NCBI RefSeq assembly: GCF_003205205.1
Contig: NZ_QJRL01000004.1
Coordinates: forward strand, 124,001-188,000
DNA from: Pseudomonas sp. LB-090624
Lineage (GTDB): Bacteria > Pseudomonadota > Gammaproteobacteria > Pseudomonadales > Pseudomonadaceae
Reading direction: 5' to 3'
Length of the DNA stretch: 64,000 bases
Position numbers and translations under genes: made by a program
Shown: positions 49,425 to 60,233 of the stretch, piece after piece
Position numbering within the stretch: position 1 is the stretch's first letter
Layout of the letters: each line of letters starts with the position of its first letter
The notes under the pieces: generated by a model
What the model saw: the letters and a program-made list of their open reading frames with translations, nothing else
Databases searched by the model: none
What the model was told of the DNA's origin: nothing

Positions 49425-50300
49425 GTGAGCCCCATCGCCCTAGCCCGCCTGCTGACCTTGGCCGCCGTCTGGGGGGCGAGTTTCCTGTTCATGCGCATCA
49501 TCGCCCCGGAACTGGGCACCATCCCCACCGCGTTCTTCCGCGTTGCCATTGCCTGCCTGGGCCTGATCGTGATCCTCGCCGCCACCCGGGTGCGCTGGCA
49601 CTTCGACGGCAAGCTCGGCGCCTGCCTGGTGCTGGGCATGATCAACTCAGGGATCCCGGCGACCTTCTATTCGGTGGCCGCACAAGTGCTGCCCGCCGGC
49701 TATTCAGCCATTTTCAACGCCACCACCCCGCTGATGGGCGTACTGATCGGCGCCCTGTTCTTCCGTGAGGCCATGACCCTGCCCAAGCTCGGCGGCATCT
49801 TCCTCGGTTTGTTCGGCGTCGGCATCCTCAGCGGCGCCGGCCCGGTGGCGCTGGACATGGCCCTGGTGCAAGGCGCCCTCGCCTGCCTTGCGGCCACGAC
49901 CTGTTACGGGTTTGCCGGCTTCCTCGCGCGGCGCTGGATCAGCGGCCTGGACAGCCGCCTGTCGGCGTTGGGGAGCATGCTCGGTGCTACCTTGATGATG
50001 AGCCCGCTGTTCACCTGGAGCGCCCTGACCCAGCCACCGGCGAGCTGGGGCGGCTGGCAGGTATGGCTGTCACTGCTGGGCCTGGGCCTGCTGTGCACTG
50101 CCTTCGCCTACATTCTGTACTTCCGCCTGCTGGCCGAGATCGGCCCCGTCAAGGCGAGTACCGTTACCTTCCTGATTCCCGCTTTCGGCGTGCTCTGGGG
50201 CGCCTGGCTGCTGGACGAGCCTCTGTCGATGGCGCACCTGTATGGCGGCCTGCTGATCGGTCTGGCGCTGTGGATGGTGCTGAAGCCCGCGCGCAGCTGA
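49425..50300 (+). CDS. EamA/DMT-family transporter
   Basis: 291 residues with ten hydrophobic segments in two EamA repeats ([20 protein letters not shown] at the start; the second repeat ends with [19 protein letters not shown]). The start is GTG 49425 with GGAG 6 nt upstream. It probably exports an amino acid or other metabolite; substrate unknown. Divergent from aceK. Confidence 0.88.
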   Translation: MSPIALARLLTLAAVWGASFLFMRIIAPELGTIPTAFFRVAIACLGLIVILAATRVRWHFDGKLGACLVLGMINSGIPATFYSVAAQVLPAGYSAIFNATTPLMGVLIGALFFREAMTLPKLGGIFLGLFGVGILSGAGPVALDMALVQGALACLAATTCYGFAGFLARRWISGLDSRLSALGSMLGATLMMSPLFTWSALTQPPASWGGWQVWLSLLGLGLLCTAFAYILYFRLLAEIGPVKASTVTFLIPAFGVLWGAWLLDEPLSMAHLYGGLLIGLALWMVLKPARS

Positions 50301-50365
50301 TCGACCCAGCAATGACTGGTATTACCGGAGCAACATCGACATCGGCTATTACTTCTGAATCGCTG

Positions 50366-50385
50366 GGGGCGCTTTGCGCCCCTTT
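50366..50385 (+). terminator. Terminator-like hairpin after EamA gene
   Basis: GGGGCGC-TTT-GCGCCCC is a perfect 7-bp stem followed by TTTCGC, 65 nt past the stop. It also belongs to the TTTGCG-CCCCTTTCGCAAC repeat type seen at 32281. Confidence 0.6.
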
Positions 50386-50508
50386 CGCAACGCAAGGCCG
50401 CTTCTGCAACAGCCCTGCGTATGCCGAACAGTGCGGGTTCAAGAATATCGCAGACAGGGCGACAAAACGGCTTTAGGATAAGCCCCCATTCAACTCACCT
50501 GTCACCTC

Positions 50509-50967
50509 ATGCCCTCCGACTACAAGATCGTGCTCTGGCGCCTTGAGCAGGACGCCCACGGCTACCCGCCGGCCTCGGTCGAAGGCCTGTGGGCAAAACG
50601 CACCGCAACGGGCTTCCAGGTCGATAGCCTGCCCTTTTACACCTACGGTATCGCTCCCGGCGACATCATCGACACCACCGAGGACGGTGAGCAATCCTGG
50701 TTCGCTGCCCTGCAACAGAGCGGTGGCGCTTCGGTGTTTCGCGTTCGGGTGAAGACCGCCGCCGAACTGGAACAGGTACGCACGGCCATCGAAGAGTTCG
50801 GCTGCCCGTGCCAGGCCGAACCGGCCGTGAGAATGCTGGCCGTCGAAGTCCCGCCAGCGCGCGCCCTCGACACCCTGCTCTACTACCTGCTGACCCAGCG
50901 CGAAGCCGGCACCCTGGACTTCGAGGAAGGCGTGTTGCGCCACACCATCCCCGAAGAATTCCGCTAG
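50509..50967 (+). CDS. DUF4265 protein
   Basis: 152 residues, no signal peptide. It matches DUF4265: the N-terminal YPPASVEGLWAKRTATGFQVDSLPF block followed by PFYTYGIAPGDIIDTTEDG is the usual core. Function unknown; members often lie near immunity or stress genes in other bacteria, but nothing here supports that. The stop nearly abuts the convergent EamA gene. Confidence 0.8.
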   Translation: MPSDYKIVLWRLEQDAHGYPPASVEGLWAKRTATGFQVDSLPFYTYGIAPGDIIDTTEDGEQSWFAALQQSGGASVFRVRVKTAAELEQVRTAIEEFGCPCQAEPAVRMLAVEVPPARALDTLLYYLLTQREAGTLDFEEGVLRHTIPEEFR

Positions 50968-50970
50968 GCG

Positions 50971-51852
50971 TTACGCCTCGGCCAGCCGCGCCGCCGGCTT
51001 GCGGAACACGAACAGCAGACCGACCACGATCAGCCCCATGCCCAGCAGGCTCAGCGGCGCCAGTCGGTTGCCGAAGATCAGCAAGTCCATCACCGCAGTC
51101 ACCGCCGGCACCAGGTAGAACAGGCTAGTGACGTTGACCAGATTGCCCTTGGCGATCAACCGATACAGCAACAGGGTCGCCAGCAGCGACACCACCAACC
51201 CCATCCACAACAGCGCGCCGACGAAGCCGCCGGTCCATTCCACGTGCAGCGGTTGCAGCGGCGCGAACACCGCGCACAGGGCAAAGCCGGCGATGTACTG
51301 CAATGGCAGCGTGCCCATTGGGTTGTCGGTAATGCGCTTCTGCAGGATCGAGCCAAAGGTCATGCTGGCCAGCGCCAACAGTGCGAACAGCATGCCGAGC
51401 AGCGATACCCCACCCAGGTTGATGCCTTGGTAGACCACCATCACCAGTCCGCCAAGCCCCAGGCCCAAGCCGAACAACCGGCTCCAGGAGCGCTGGCGCT
51501 CCATCAGTACCACGGTAAGGATCGGTTGCACGCCCATCACCGTGGCCATTACGCCGGGGGTGACATGGGTGTTGAGCGCTAACAGATAGAAGATCTGGTA
51601 AGCGCCCAGCAGCACGCAGCCGGTTCCCAGGGCGCGCAGGATGGCCCCGCGACTGCGCGGCCAGCGCAACCCCAGTAACGGCCCGATCAGCAGCAGGCCA
51701 GTCAGGGCCAGGGCCGAGCGCAACAACAGGAATGCGAACGGGCTGGCATGCGCCACGCCCAGCTTGGAGACGATCGCGCCGCTGCTCCACAGCAGTACGA
51801 ACAGGCTCGTAGTGGCCGCCGAGGCCACGGATGCTTTGTTGAAAACAGACAT
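50971..51852 (-). CDS. EamA/DMT-family transporter
   Basis: 293 residues with ten membrane segments in two EamA repeats: TTSLFVLLWSSGAIVSKLGVA at the N-terminus, then VMGVQPILTVVLMERQ and YLVPAVTAVMDLLIFG. Likely exporter of amino acid or other small metabolites. The long leader upstream (51853-52310) includes a candidate short peptide gene. Confidence 0.88.
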   Translation of the reverse strand: MSVFNKASVASAATTSLFVLLWSSGAIVSKLGVAHASPFAFLLLRSALALTGLLLIGPLLGLRWPRSRGAILRALGTGCVLLGAYQIFYLLALNTHVTPGVMATVMGVQPILTVVLMERQRSWSRLFGLGLGLGGLVMVVYQGINLGGVSLLGMLFALLALASMTFGSILQKRITDNPMGTLPLQYIAGFALCAVFAPLQPLHVEWTGGFVGALLWMGLVVSLLATLLLYRLIAKGNLVNVTSLFYLVPAVTAVMDLLIFGNRLAPLSLLGMGLIVVGLLFVFRKPAARLAEA

Positions 51853-51968
51853 GTATTGCCACCTGGTATAAGGCGAAGAAGCCAGACGGCCAGCGTGCGC
51901 TTCAGCGGAGGAAGGCGCCGACCGTGTTCAGTAGGTTGCGTGTGCGAAAGGCTGCAGCAAGAAGCCGC

Positions 51969-52130
51969 TCAGCCCAGCACGACCACGCAAAGCGGCGGAG
52001 CTACGCCGCCTACAACCCCACTGACAGGTGGTGGGTAGTGACTGATCATGACCGGCTGCTGGCTGCCACGCACGACCATGCCCGCGACTGGCGCGAGGGC
52101 AAAGCGTGTGGTGGAAGGGTTGGCTGGCAT
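51969..52130 (-). CDS. Candidate 53-residue upstream open reading frame
   Basis: ATG 52130 opens MPANPSTTRFALAPVAGMVV, then QQPVMISHYPPPVSG and a C-terminus APPLCVVVLG, ending 116 nt before the EamA transporter start. It holds PPP and PP motifs that can slow ribosomes. No clear ribosome site. It may be a leader peptide or chance. Confidence 0.3.
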   Translation of the reverse strand: MPANPSTTRFALAPVAGMVVRGSQQPVMISHYPPPVSGVVGGVAPPLCVVVLG

Positions 52131-52204
52131 GATCGGGTCGGTCTTCGAAGAAGGTAGGTGTTCTGGAATATAGCGGTGAATCAAGGGTTGGGCAACAGCC
52201 TGAT

Positions 52205-52300
52205 CCGGCCCCTTCGCGGGCAAGCCCGCCGCCACAGGGACCGCGCATGGTGCAAAGTTTGCGCGGTCCGGGTGGGAGCGGGTCTACCCGCGAAGCGCCC
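52205..52300. repeat. Cluster of REP-type hairpins
   Basis: CCGGCCCCTTCGCGGGC-AA-GCCCGC (52205-52229), GGACCGCGC...GCGCGGTCC (52238-52269) and GAGCGGGTCTACCCGCGAAGCGC (52275-52297) occupy the gap before lpxO. The rest of 51853-52204 has no other recognisable element than the candidate small frame. Confidence 0.75.
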
Positions 52301-52309
52301 AGGCCTGCC

Positions 52310-53245
52310 TTAGAACAACCAGCGGTAAAGCAGGTAAGCCACCACCACCGCCAGCACGGGCCGCAGTACGCGGTAGGCCTTGGGGTTGGCGCGCTTGAAC
52401 TGCTTCACGTGGGTGCTGATCTTGTTGCTGAAGCGCTTGCTCCAGGCATACGCCTGGTTGATCCCGCCCACACGCTCGTCATCGGTGTTCTGCGGCGCGG
52501 TCGCGCGGCCCAGGAAGGCGCTGACCTTGCGGTTGATACGGGTCATCAGCGGGCTGCTCAGCGGGCGTTCGATGTCGCAGAACAGGATCACCCGGGTAAC
52601 ATCGGTCTCGTTCTTGACCCAGTGCACGTAGGTTTCGTCGAACATCACGTCTTCGCCGTCACGCCAGGCGTACTGCTCACCATCGACGTAGATGCGGCAG
52701 GCGTCGGAGTTCGGGGTGGACAGCCCCAGGTGGTAGCGCAGCGAACCGGCAAAGGGGTCGCGGTGCGGGTTCAGATGGCTGCCGCCGGGCAGCAGGGCGA
52801 ACATCGCACCCTTGACGTTGGGGATACTGCTGACCAGTTCGACAGTACGCGGGCATAGGGTTTCGGCCGAAGGCAGGGGCTTGTCGTACCATTTCAGGTA
52901 AAAGCGCTTCCAGCCCTTTTTGAAGAACGAACCGAAACCGGCGTCGTTGTCTTTTTCGGCAGCGCGAATGTAGCCCTCGTCGAACAGACGCATGGCCTCC
53001 TCGCGGATTTCCTGCCAATTGTCCTTCAGCACATCCAGCTCGGGGAAACGCTGCCGGTCCAGGTAAGGCTTGGACGGCACGCCGGAGAACAGGTACATCA
53101 AGGCGTTATACGGGGCAAACAGCGCCGAATGGTTGACGAACTGGCGCAACACCGGCAGGCGAGCCTTGCCGCGCAGGTGCACGAACAGCACACTGCCGAA
53201 AAACACCAGCAAGACACCCGCCTTGGCTGCAAAGGAAAAGGTCAT
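52310..53245 (-). CDS. lpxO: Lipid A hydroxylase LpxO (aspartyl/asparaginyl beta-hydroxylase family)
   Basis: 311 residues. N-terminal hydrophobic anchor (about residues 8-24), an Fe(II)/2-oxoglutarate hydroxylase domain (about 80-240) and a C-terminal hydrophobic tail. The iron ligands fit HLNPHRDPF and ETYVHWVKNET, with a central SLRYHLGLSTP. LpxO hydroxylates the 2-position of secondary acyl chains of lipid A at the inner membrane. Other members modify proteins, but the anchor and length favour LpxO. Confidence 0.88.
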   Translation of the reverse strand: MTFSFAAKAGVLLVFFGSVLFVHLRGKARLPVLRQFVNHSALFAPYNALMYLFSGVPSKPYLDRQRFPELDVLKDNWQEIREEAMRLFDEGYIRAAEKDNDAGFGSFFKKGWKRFYLKWYDKPLPSAETLCPRTVELVSSIPNVKGAMFALLPGGSHLNPHRDPFAGSLRYHLGLSTPNSDACRIYVDGEQYAWRDGEDVMFDETYVHWVKNETDVTRVILFCDIERPLSSPLMTRINRKVSAFLGRATAPQNTDDERVGGINQAYAWSKRFSNKISTHVKQFKRANPKAYRVLRPVLAVVVAYLLYRWLF

Positions 53246-53418
53246 GCTTTCACTCCTTGGAGAAGAGCCAGGGCTGCGCGGCCTGCTCTCCGGAAAATCA
53301 TCCTGCCATCATAAACCGATCCCGCCGAGGTAAAAACAGCCCGGGCGGGATCGCATTCATGAAGATTTTGCAATAAACCTGGCCGCCGAACATTGCGCGG
53401 CGTCAGCGGCAAGGCCGA

Positions 53419-54393
<975 letters not shown>

Positions 54394-54527
54394 GGCAGGG
54401 GTCCTTGGCATGAAAACAAGCAGGGAAAGACCTCAAGGGTAAGCCCGGGCCGATGGCCCGTAAAGCCTGTTAGAACTCAGCCGGGCGCATTGCGGTCAAC
54501 CGCACATCCTGCCTTGGAGACCCCCCG

Positions 54528-55601
54528 ATGAGAGCCCGTTATCGCTGGCCGCTGATCGGCCTGGCCAGCCTGGTCGCGCTGCTGGTGGCGTTGCACCTGG
54601 CCCTGCCCTACTTGGTGCGCGACTACCTGAACGACAAACTGGCCGACATGGGCGACTACCGTGGCCAGGTAGCCGATGTGGACCTGGCCTGGTGGCGTGG
54701 CGCCTACCAGATCAACGGGCTGAAGATCGTCAAGACCAGCGGCAAGGTGCCGGTGCCGTTGCTGGATGCACCGCTGATCGACCTGTCGGTGAGCTGGCAT
54801 TCGCTGATCTACGACCAGGCCGTGGTGGCCGAAGTGACCTTCGACCGGCCCGAACTGAACTTCGTCGACGGCGGCAGCAAGCAGGCGTCGCAAACCGGCC
54901 AAGGCACCGACTGGCGGCGACAACTGGACAAGCTGCTGCCGATTACCCTGAACGAGGTGCACATCGAAAATGGCACCCTGACCTTTCGCAACTTCAATTC
55001 CAGGCCGCCAGTCGATCTCAAGGCCACCCGGCTGGACGCCAGTATCCGCAACCTGACCAATGTCCGCGACCAGAAAGGCCGGCGTGATGCCAGCTTTGCA
55101 GGCACCGCGCTGATAGCAGGCGACGCCAAGGTGGAAAGCCGTGCCACGTTCGACCCATTCAGTGACTTCGATGATTTCGAGTTTCGCCTTCGCGCCACCG
55201 GTATCGAATTGCGCAAGCTCAACGACTTTGCCAGCGCCTACGGCAAATTCGACTTCAATGCCGGGCATGGCGACGTGGTGATCGAGGCCCAGGCGGAGAA
55301 TGGCCGGCTGAATGGCTACATCAAGCCGCTGCTGCGCGATGTGGATGTGTTCGACTGGCAGCAGGACGTCGCGGAAAAGGACAAAGGTTTCTTCCGCTCG
55401 GTGTGGGAAGCACTGGTGGGGGCCACCGAGACGGTGTTGAAGAACCAGCCGAAAAACCAGTTTGCAACCCGGGTAGAGCTCAGTGGCAGCGTGCACAAGC
55501 AAAACATCAGCGCGTTCGAGGCGTTCTTGCAGATCCTGCGCAACGGGTTTATCCAGGCGTTCAATGCGCGCTATGAACAACCGGCGCCAAAGTCTGACTG
55601 A
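54528..55601 (+). CDS. DUF748 (AsmA-like) exported protein
   Basis: 357 residues. One N-terminal membrane anchor (about 6-28, LIGLASLVALLVALHLALPYLV) and a periplasmic DUF748 region containing VDLAWWRGAYQINGLKI and RATGIELRKLNDFASAYGKF. DUF748 belongs to the AsmA-like bridge proteins implicated in envelope lipid transport. It precedes the MoxR gene on the same strand but 156 nt away. Confidence 0.82.
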   Translation: MRARYRWPLIGLASLVALLVALHLALPYLVRDYLNDKLADMGDYRGQVADVDLAWWRGAYQINGLKIVKTSGKVPVPLLDAPLIDLSVSWHSLIYDQAVVAEVTFDRPELNFVDGGSKQASQTGQGTDWRRQLDKLLPITLNEVHIENGTLTFRNFNSRPPVDLKATRLDASIRNLTNVRDQKGRRDASFAGTALIAGDAKVESRATFDPFSDFDDFEFRLRATGIELRKLNDFASAYGKFDFNAGHGDVVIEAQAENGRLNGYIKPLLRDVDVFDWQQDVAEKDKGFFRSVWEALVGATETVLKNQPKNQFATRVELSGSVHKQNISAFEAFLQILRNGFIQAFNARYEQPAPKSD

Positions 55602-55757
55602 ATGGACGTGACGGGCCATTCAGGGACTGAATACCCGGTCTGCGTTTGCAGCTGCCCATGCTCGCGTTATAGTCGTTGGCAAATCACCATCAAGCGTTGC
55701 CTGTTCTGGCTGGCCGGCGGTAAGGCCAAGGCAGGCAACCCGCAGAGGACCAAGCCC

Positions 55758-56603
55758 ATGAAGTTCGAAGGCACCCGCGACTACGTCGCCACAGACGACC
55801 TGAAACTGGCAGTAAACGCGGCCATCACCCTCGAACGCCCACTGCTGGTCAAGGGCGAACCCGGCACCGGCAAGACCATGCTCGCCGAGCAACTGGCAGC
55901 CTCGTTCGGTGCACGCCTGATCACCTGGCACATCAAATCCACTACCAAGGCTCACCAGGGCCTCTACGAGTACGATGCGGTCAGCCGCCTGCGTGACTCG
56001 CAGTTGGGCGTGGACAAGGTCCACGATGTGCGCAACTACCTCAAGAAGGGCAAGCTGTGGGAGGCCTTCGAGGCCGAGGAGCGGGTCATCCTGCTGATCG
56101 ATGAAATCGACAAGGCCGACATCGAGTTCCCCAACGACCTGCTGCAGGAACTCGACAAGATGGAGTTCTACGTCTACGAAATCGACGAGACCATCAAGGC
56201 GAAGCAGCGCCCGATCATCATCATTACCTCGAACAACGAAAAGGAGCTGCCGGACGCGTTCCTGCGCCGCTGCTTCTTCCACTACATCGCCTTCCCGGAC
56301 CGCAACACCCTGCAGCAGATCGTCGACGTGCACTACCCGAACATCAGTCAGTCGCTGGTCAGCGAGGCGCTGGACGTGTTCTTCGACGTGCGCAAGGTGC
56401 CGGGCCTGAAGAAAAAACCGTCCACCTCCGAGCTGGTCGACTGGCTCAAGCTGCTGATGGCCGACAACATCGGTGAAGCGGTGCTGCGCGAACGCGACCC
56501 GACCAAGGCCATCCCGCCGCTGGCCGGCGCGCTGGTAAAGAACGAGCAGGATGTGCAACTGCTCGAACGCCTGGCCTTCATGAGCCGGCGCGGCAACCGC
56601 TGA
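55758..56603 (+). CDS. MoxR-type AAA+ ATPase
   Basis: 281 residues: Walker A KGEPGTGKTML (about 37), Walker B LLIDEIDKAD, sensor NNEKELPDAFLRRCFFHYIAFPD. MoxR ATPases act as chaperones that insert metals or assemble enzymes together with a VWA partner. ATG 55758 is the family start. The CoxE-like VWA gene begins 13 nt after the stop, so they form an operon. Confidence 0.92.
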   Translation: MKFEGTRDYVATDDLKLAVNAAITLERPLLVKGEPGTGKTMLAEQLAASFGARLITWHIKSTTKAHQGLYEYDAVSRLRDSQLGVDKVHDVRNYLKKGKLWEAFEAEERVILLIDEIDKADIEFPNDLLQELDKMEFYVYEIDETIKAKQRPIIIITSNNEKELPDAFLRRCFFHYIAFPDRNTLQQIVDVHYPNISQSLVSEALDVFFDVRKVPGLKKKPSTSELVDWLKLLMADNIGEAVLRERDPTKAIPPLAGALVKNEQDVQLLERLAFMSRRGNR

Positions 56604-56616
56604 CAGGAGCCGGGCC

Positions 56617-57795
56617 ATGCTGCTCAACCTGTTCAATGAAATGCGCGCGGCCAAAGTGCCGGTGTCGGTGCGTGAACTGCTCGACCTGCACCACGCCCTG
56701 CAAAAGCGCGTGGTGTTCGCCGACATGGACGAGTTCTATTACCTCGCCCGCGCCATCCTGGTGAAGGATGAACGCCACTTCGACAAGTTCGACCGGGCCT
56801 TCGCTGCCTACTTCAAGGGCCTGGAAAACCTCGACCGGCACATCGAGGCGCTGATCCCGGAAGACTGGCTGCGCAAGGAGTTCGAGCGCTCGCTCAGCGA
56901 TGAAGAGCGTGCGCAGATCCAGTCGCTGGGCGGCCTGGATAAACTGATCGAGGAATTCAAGAAACGCCTCGAGGAGCAAAAGGAACGCCATGCCGGCGGC
57001 AACAAGTGGATTGGCACTGGCGGCACCAGCCCATTCGGCTCCGGCGGCTTCAACCCCGAGGGCATCCGCGTCGGCGACGCCGGCAAGCGCCAGGGCAAGG
57101 CAGTGAAGGTGTGGGACCAGCGCGAGTACAAGAACCTCGACGACCAGGTCGAGCTGGGCACGCGCAACATCAAGCTGGCCCTGCGCCGGCTGCGCAAGTT
57201 CGCCCGTGAAGGCGCCGCCGAAGAGCTGGACATCGACGGCACCATCGACCACACCGCCCGTGACGCCGGGCTGCTGAACATCCAGATGCGCCCGGAACGG
57301 CGCAATACGGTGAAGCTGCTGCTGCTGTTCGACATCGGCGGCTCGATGGACGCCCACGTCAAGGTTTGCGAGGAGTTGTTCTCGGCCTGCAAGACCGAGT
57401 TCAAGCACCTGGAGTACTACTATTTCCACAACTGCGTGTACGAGTCGGTGTGGAAGAACAACCTGCGCCGCACCTCGGAGCGCTATTCCACCTTCGACCT
57501 GCTGCACAAGTACGGCGACGACTACAAAGTGGTGTTCGTCGGCGATGCGGCCATGGCCCCCTACGAAATCACCCAGCCCGGTGGCAGCGTGGAGCACTGG
57601 AACGAAGAGGCCGGTTACGTGTGGCTGCAGCGCTTCATGGAGAAATTCAAGAAGATCATCTGGATCAACCCGTACCCCAAGCAAGCCTGGGAATACACCG
57701 CTTCGACCCATCTGATACGCGACCTGATCGAGGACAAGATGTACCCGCTGACCTTGCAGGGGCTAGAGGAAGGGATGCGGTACCTGTCCAAGTGA
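56617..57795 (+). CDS. VWA domain protein, CoxE-like
   Basis: 392 residues. The N-terminal half is helical and charged; a Gly-rich linker (NKWIGTGGTSPFGSGGFNPE) lies near residue 130; the C-terminal half is a VWA domain beginning KLLLLFDIGGSMDAHVK. The MIDAS start is DIGGS rather than the usual DxSGS, so metal binding may be altered. MoxR/CoxE pairs mature enzymes, for example CO dehydrogenase, in other bacteria; the target here is unknown. Confidence 0.9.
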   Translation: MLLNLFNEMRAAKVPVSVRELLDLHHALQKRVVFADMDEFYYLARAILVKDERHFDKFDRAFAAYFKGLENLDRHIEALIPEDWLRKEFERSLSDEERAQIQSLGGLDKLIEEFKKRLEEQKERHAGGNKWIGTGGTSPFGSGGFNPEGIRVGDAGKRQGKAVKVWDQREYKNLDDQVELGTRNIKLALRRLRKFAREGAAEELDIDGTIDHTARDAGLLNIQMRPERRNTVKLLLLFDIGGSMDAHVKVCEELFSACKTEFKHLEYYYFHNCVYESVWKNNLRRTSERYSTFDLLHKYGDDYKVVFVGDAAMAPYEITQPGGSVEHWNEEAGYVWLQRFMEKFKKIIWINPYPKQAWEYTASTHLIRDLIEDKMYPLTLQGLEEGMRYLSK

Positions 57796-57804
57796 AGTTG
57801 CCTG

Positions 57805-57844
57805 TGCCGGCCCTTTCGCGGGTAAAACCGCGAAAGGGCCGGCA
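57805..57844. repeat. REP hairpin
   Basis: TGCCGGCCCTTTCGCGG and CCGCGAAAGGGCCGGCA form a perfect 17-bp stem with a GTAAAA loop between the convergent VWA and pxpC genes. Confidence 0.9.
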
Positions 57845-57847
57845 GCG

Positions 57848-58765
57848 TCACCGCCAGCGTTGCAGATATACCTGCTGCTCGCGCCAGGCCTCGTCCTGCA
57901 CCACGGCCCTGAACCGCACCACCGCCCCCGGCATGCACTGCGCCAGTCGCGCCAGCGCAAGTGGCGTCAGCGCGCCCAGCCGCGGGTAGCCGCCAATGGT
58001 CTGCCGGTCATTGAGCAACACGATCGGCTGCCCGTCCGGCGGCACCTGTACCGCCCCCAGCGGGATGCCTTCGGAAATCATCGGCGCGCCCTGGTAGACC
58101 AGCTGGGGCCCCAACAAACGGATGCCCATACGGTCGGCGCGACTGTCCAGGGTCCACTCGCGGTTGAACGCCTCGAACAGGCTGCTACCACTGAAATCAC
58201 CAATCTGCGCGCCCATCACCAGGTCAAGCACAGGCTGCTGTTCATGGCCCGGGCGCAACGCTTCCGGCACCTCACGCAGGTTTGCCGCAGTACCGCCGAA
58301 GGCCAGTATCTGGCCTTTAGCGAGCGCAGTCCCCTGACCATCGATACCACCCAGTTCTTCCCGCACAACCGTGGCGCAGCTACCCAACACATTCTGGCCC
58401 ACGAACCCGCCAGGTGCCGCCAGATAGGCCCGCACACCCACTTTCGGCTGCTTGAGGGTCAACCGCTGCCCTTTGCCCAAGGCAAAACTGCGCCAAGGCA
58501 TCAGCGGCTTATCATCGACCTGCGCATCCAGGTCGGCACCGGCCAGTGCCAGCACGCAATCCTGCTCCGCCACCATGCTGAAGCCCCCCAACGCCACCTC
58601 GACCACGGGCGCGCTCAGGGTGTTGCCCAACAGCCAGTTGGCCCAGTGCATCGCCACCCAGTCCAGCGCCCCGCCCTGGGTCACGCCCAGGTGGCGTACG
58701 CCGAAGCGCCCGGCATCTTGCAACTGGCACAGCGGCGTACTGGCCTCGATCTTCAATTGCTTCAT
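57848..58765 (-). CDS. pxpC: 5-oxoprolinase subunit PxpC (biotin-dependent carboxyltransferase-like)
   Basis: 305 residues, KipA/UPF0271-type carboxyltransferase family AHS2: starts with PLCQLQDAGRFGVRHLGV, ends in NDRQTIGGYPRLGALTPLALA. With PxpA and PxpB it cleaves 5-oxoproline (pyroglutamate) to glutamate using ATP. Overlaps pxpB by 4 nt (ATGA). It is the last gene of a four-gene run. Confidence 0.93.
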   Translation of the reverse strand: MKQLKIEASTPLCQLQDAGRFGVRHLGVTQGGALDWVAMHWANWLLGNTLSAPVVEVALGGFSMVAEQDCVLALAGADLDAQVDDKPLMPWRSFALGKGQRLTLKQPKVGVRAYLAAPGGFVGQNVLGSCATVVREELGGIDGQGTALAKGQILAFGGTAANLREVPEALRPGHEQQPVLDLVMGAQIGDFSGSSLFEAFNREWTLDSRADRMGIRLLGPQLVYQGAPMISEGIPLGAVQVPPDGQPIVLLNDRQTIGGYPRLGALTPLALARLAQCMPGAVVRFRAVVQDEAWREQQVYLQRWR

Positions 58766-59448
58766 CCCTGCGCCTCCGCATCACCGCCCAAGGCCAGGAA
58801 TTCGCTGCGCGAAATCGCCACGAAGCGCACTCGGTCACCGGGTTGCAGCAAGCTATAGCCTTCACGCTCACGGTCGAACAACCGCACCGGGGTGCGCCCG
58901 ATCAGGTTCCAGCCACCCGGCGATACCGCCGGGTAGGCTGCCGTCTGCCGCTCGGCGATTCCGACGCTGCCCGCCGCCACCCGTTTGCGCGGCGTACTCA
59001 GGCGCGGGCTGGCCAAGCGTTCGTCGACCAGGCCCATGAAACCGAAACCGGGGGCGAAGCCCAAGGCGAAAACCGGGTATTCGCGCTCGCTGTGCAGGCG
59101 GACCACCTCGGCCTCGCTCAACCCGCTGCGGGCTGCGAGTACTGGCAGTTCCGGGCCGACGCTGGCGTCATACCACACCGGGATTTCGTGACGGCGGCCA
59201 CCACTGCCGGCGTCTGGCTGCAGCGCGTCCAGTGCATGGTTTATCAGCCCCCTCGCCTCGCCCGGCGGCAGGTCGAACTGCACCATCAGCGTGGTGTAGG
59301 ACGGCACCAGATCGAGCAGGTGCTTGCCAAACGCCGCCCGCAAGCGCTGGCTGGCCGCGAGGATCCACGGCATGTTGGCCTCGTCGATACGTTCGAACAG
59401 GCGCACCATCAGGCTGTCGACGGCGACGACTTCGATGCGCAAGCTCAT
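58762..59448 (-). CDS. pxpB: 5-oxoprolinase subunit PxpB (KipI-like)
   Basis: 228 residues, AHS1 domain: [40 protein letters not shown] and [20 protein letters not shown] are the family blocks. It forms the PxpBC complex. ATG 59448 overlaps the pxpA stop by 4 nt, and its own stop overlaps the pxpC start, so translation is tightly coupled. Confidence 0.93.
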   Translation of the reverse strand: MSLRIEVVAVDSLMVRLFERIDEANMPWILAASQRLRAAFGKHLLDLVPSYTTLMVQFDLPPGEARGLINHALDALQPDAGSGGRRHEIPVWYDASVGPELPVLAARSGLSEAEVVRLHSEREYPVFALGFAPGFGFMGLVDERLASPRLSTPRKRVAAGSVGIAERQTAAYPAVSPGGWNLIGRTPVRLFDREREGYSLLQPGDRVRFVAISRSEFLALGGDAEAQG

Positions 59449-60197
59449 CGCGACGCCATAGCATCGAGGGCCTGGCGAATCTGCCGCACCGCCGCCACCG
59501 AACTGTCGTTGTCGCCGTGCACGCACAGGGTGCTGGCTACCAGCCTCAAGGCGCTGCCATCATCCGCCACCAACGTGTCGCCGCGGGCCAGGCGCACGGC
59601 CTGATCTACCACCAGCGCAGGGTCGTGGTGCACCGCGCCCGGCAAGCGCCGCGACACCAGGTGGCCACTGGCGGTATAGGCGCGGTCGGCAAACGCTTCG
59701 AACCACAGCGGCACGCCGATTTCATCGCCCAACGCCTGGGCGGCGCGGTTGTCAGCCGTGGCCATCAACATCAGCGGCAGGTTGCTGTCGTAGGCCGCCA
59801 CCGCCTCCAGCACAGTACGCAGCTTGAGCGGGTCGGCCATCATGTCGTTGTACAACGCGCCATGGGGCTTCACGTAAGCCACGCGAGTACCCAGCACTTT
59901 GCAGATGCCGTCCAGCGCACCGATCTGGTAGTGCAGCAGGTCGCGAATTTCCTCGGCGCTGCAGGCCATGGAGCGGCGACCAAAGCCGACCAGGTCCGGG
60001 TAGGCCGGGTGGGCACCGATGGTTACCCCGTGCTCCAGCGCCAGGGCCACGGTGCGGCGCATGATACCGGGGTCACCGGCATGGTATCCGCAAGCGATGT
60101 TGGCGCAATCGATGTACGGCATGACCTCGGCATCCAGGCCCATGCGCCAGCTGCCGAAACTCTCGCCCATGTCGCAATTGAGTAGCAGGCGTTCCAC
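59445..60197 (-). CDS. pxpA: 5-oxoprolinase subunit PxpA (LamB/YcsF family)
   Basis: About 250 residues beginning [12 protein letters not shown], with [27 protein letters not shown] and [12 protein letters not shown], all typical of LamB/YcsF. It forms the third component of the ATP-dependent oxoprolinase. GTG 60197 was chosen because GGAGG sits 7 nt upstream; an ATG at 60224 would add nine residues and is only 9 nt after the MFS stop. Confidence 0.92.
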   Translation of the reverse strand: MERLLLNCDMGESFGSWRMGLDAEVMPYIDCANIACGYHAGDPGIMRRTVALALEHGVTIGAHPAYPDLVGFGRRSMACSAEEIRDLLHYQIGALDGICKVLGTRVAYVKPHGALYNDMMADPLKLRTVLEAVAAYDSNLPLMLMATADNRAAQALGDEIGVPLWFEAFADRAYTASGHLVSRRLPGAVHHDPALVVDQAVRLARGDTLVADDGSALRLVASTLCVHGDNDSSVAAVRQIRQALDAMASR

Positions 60198-60233
60198 CAC
60201 ACGGCCTCCGTTGTTGTTGTGCATATGCCTACC

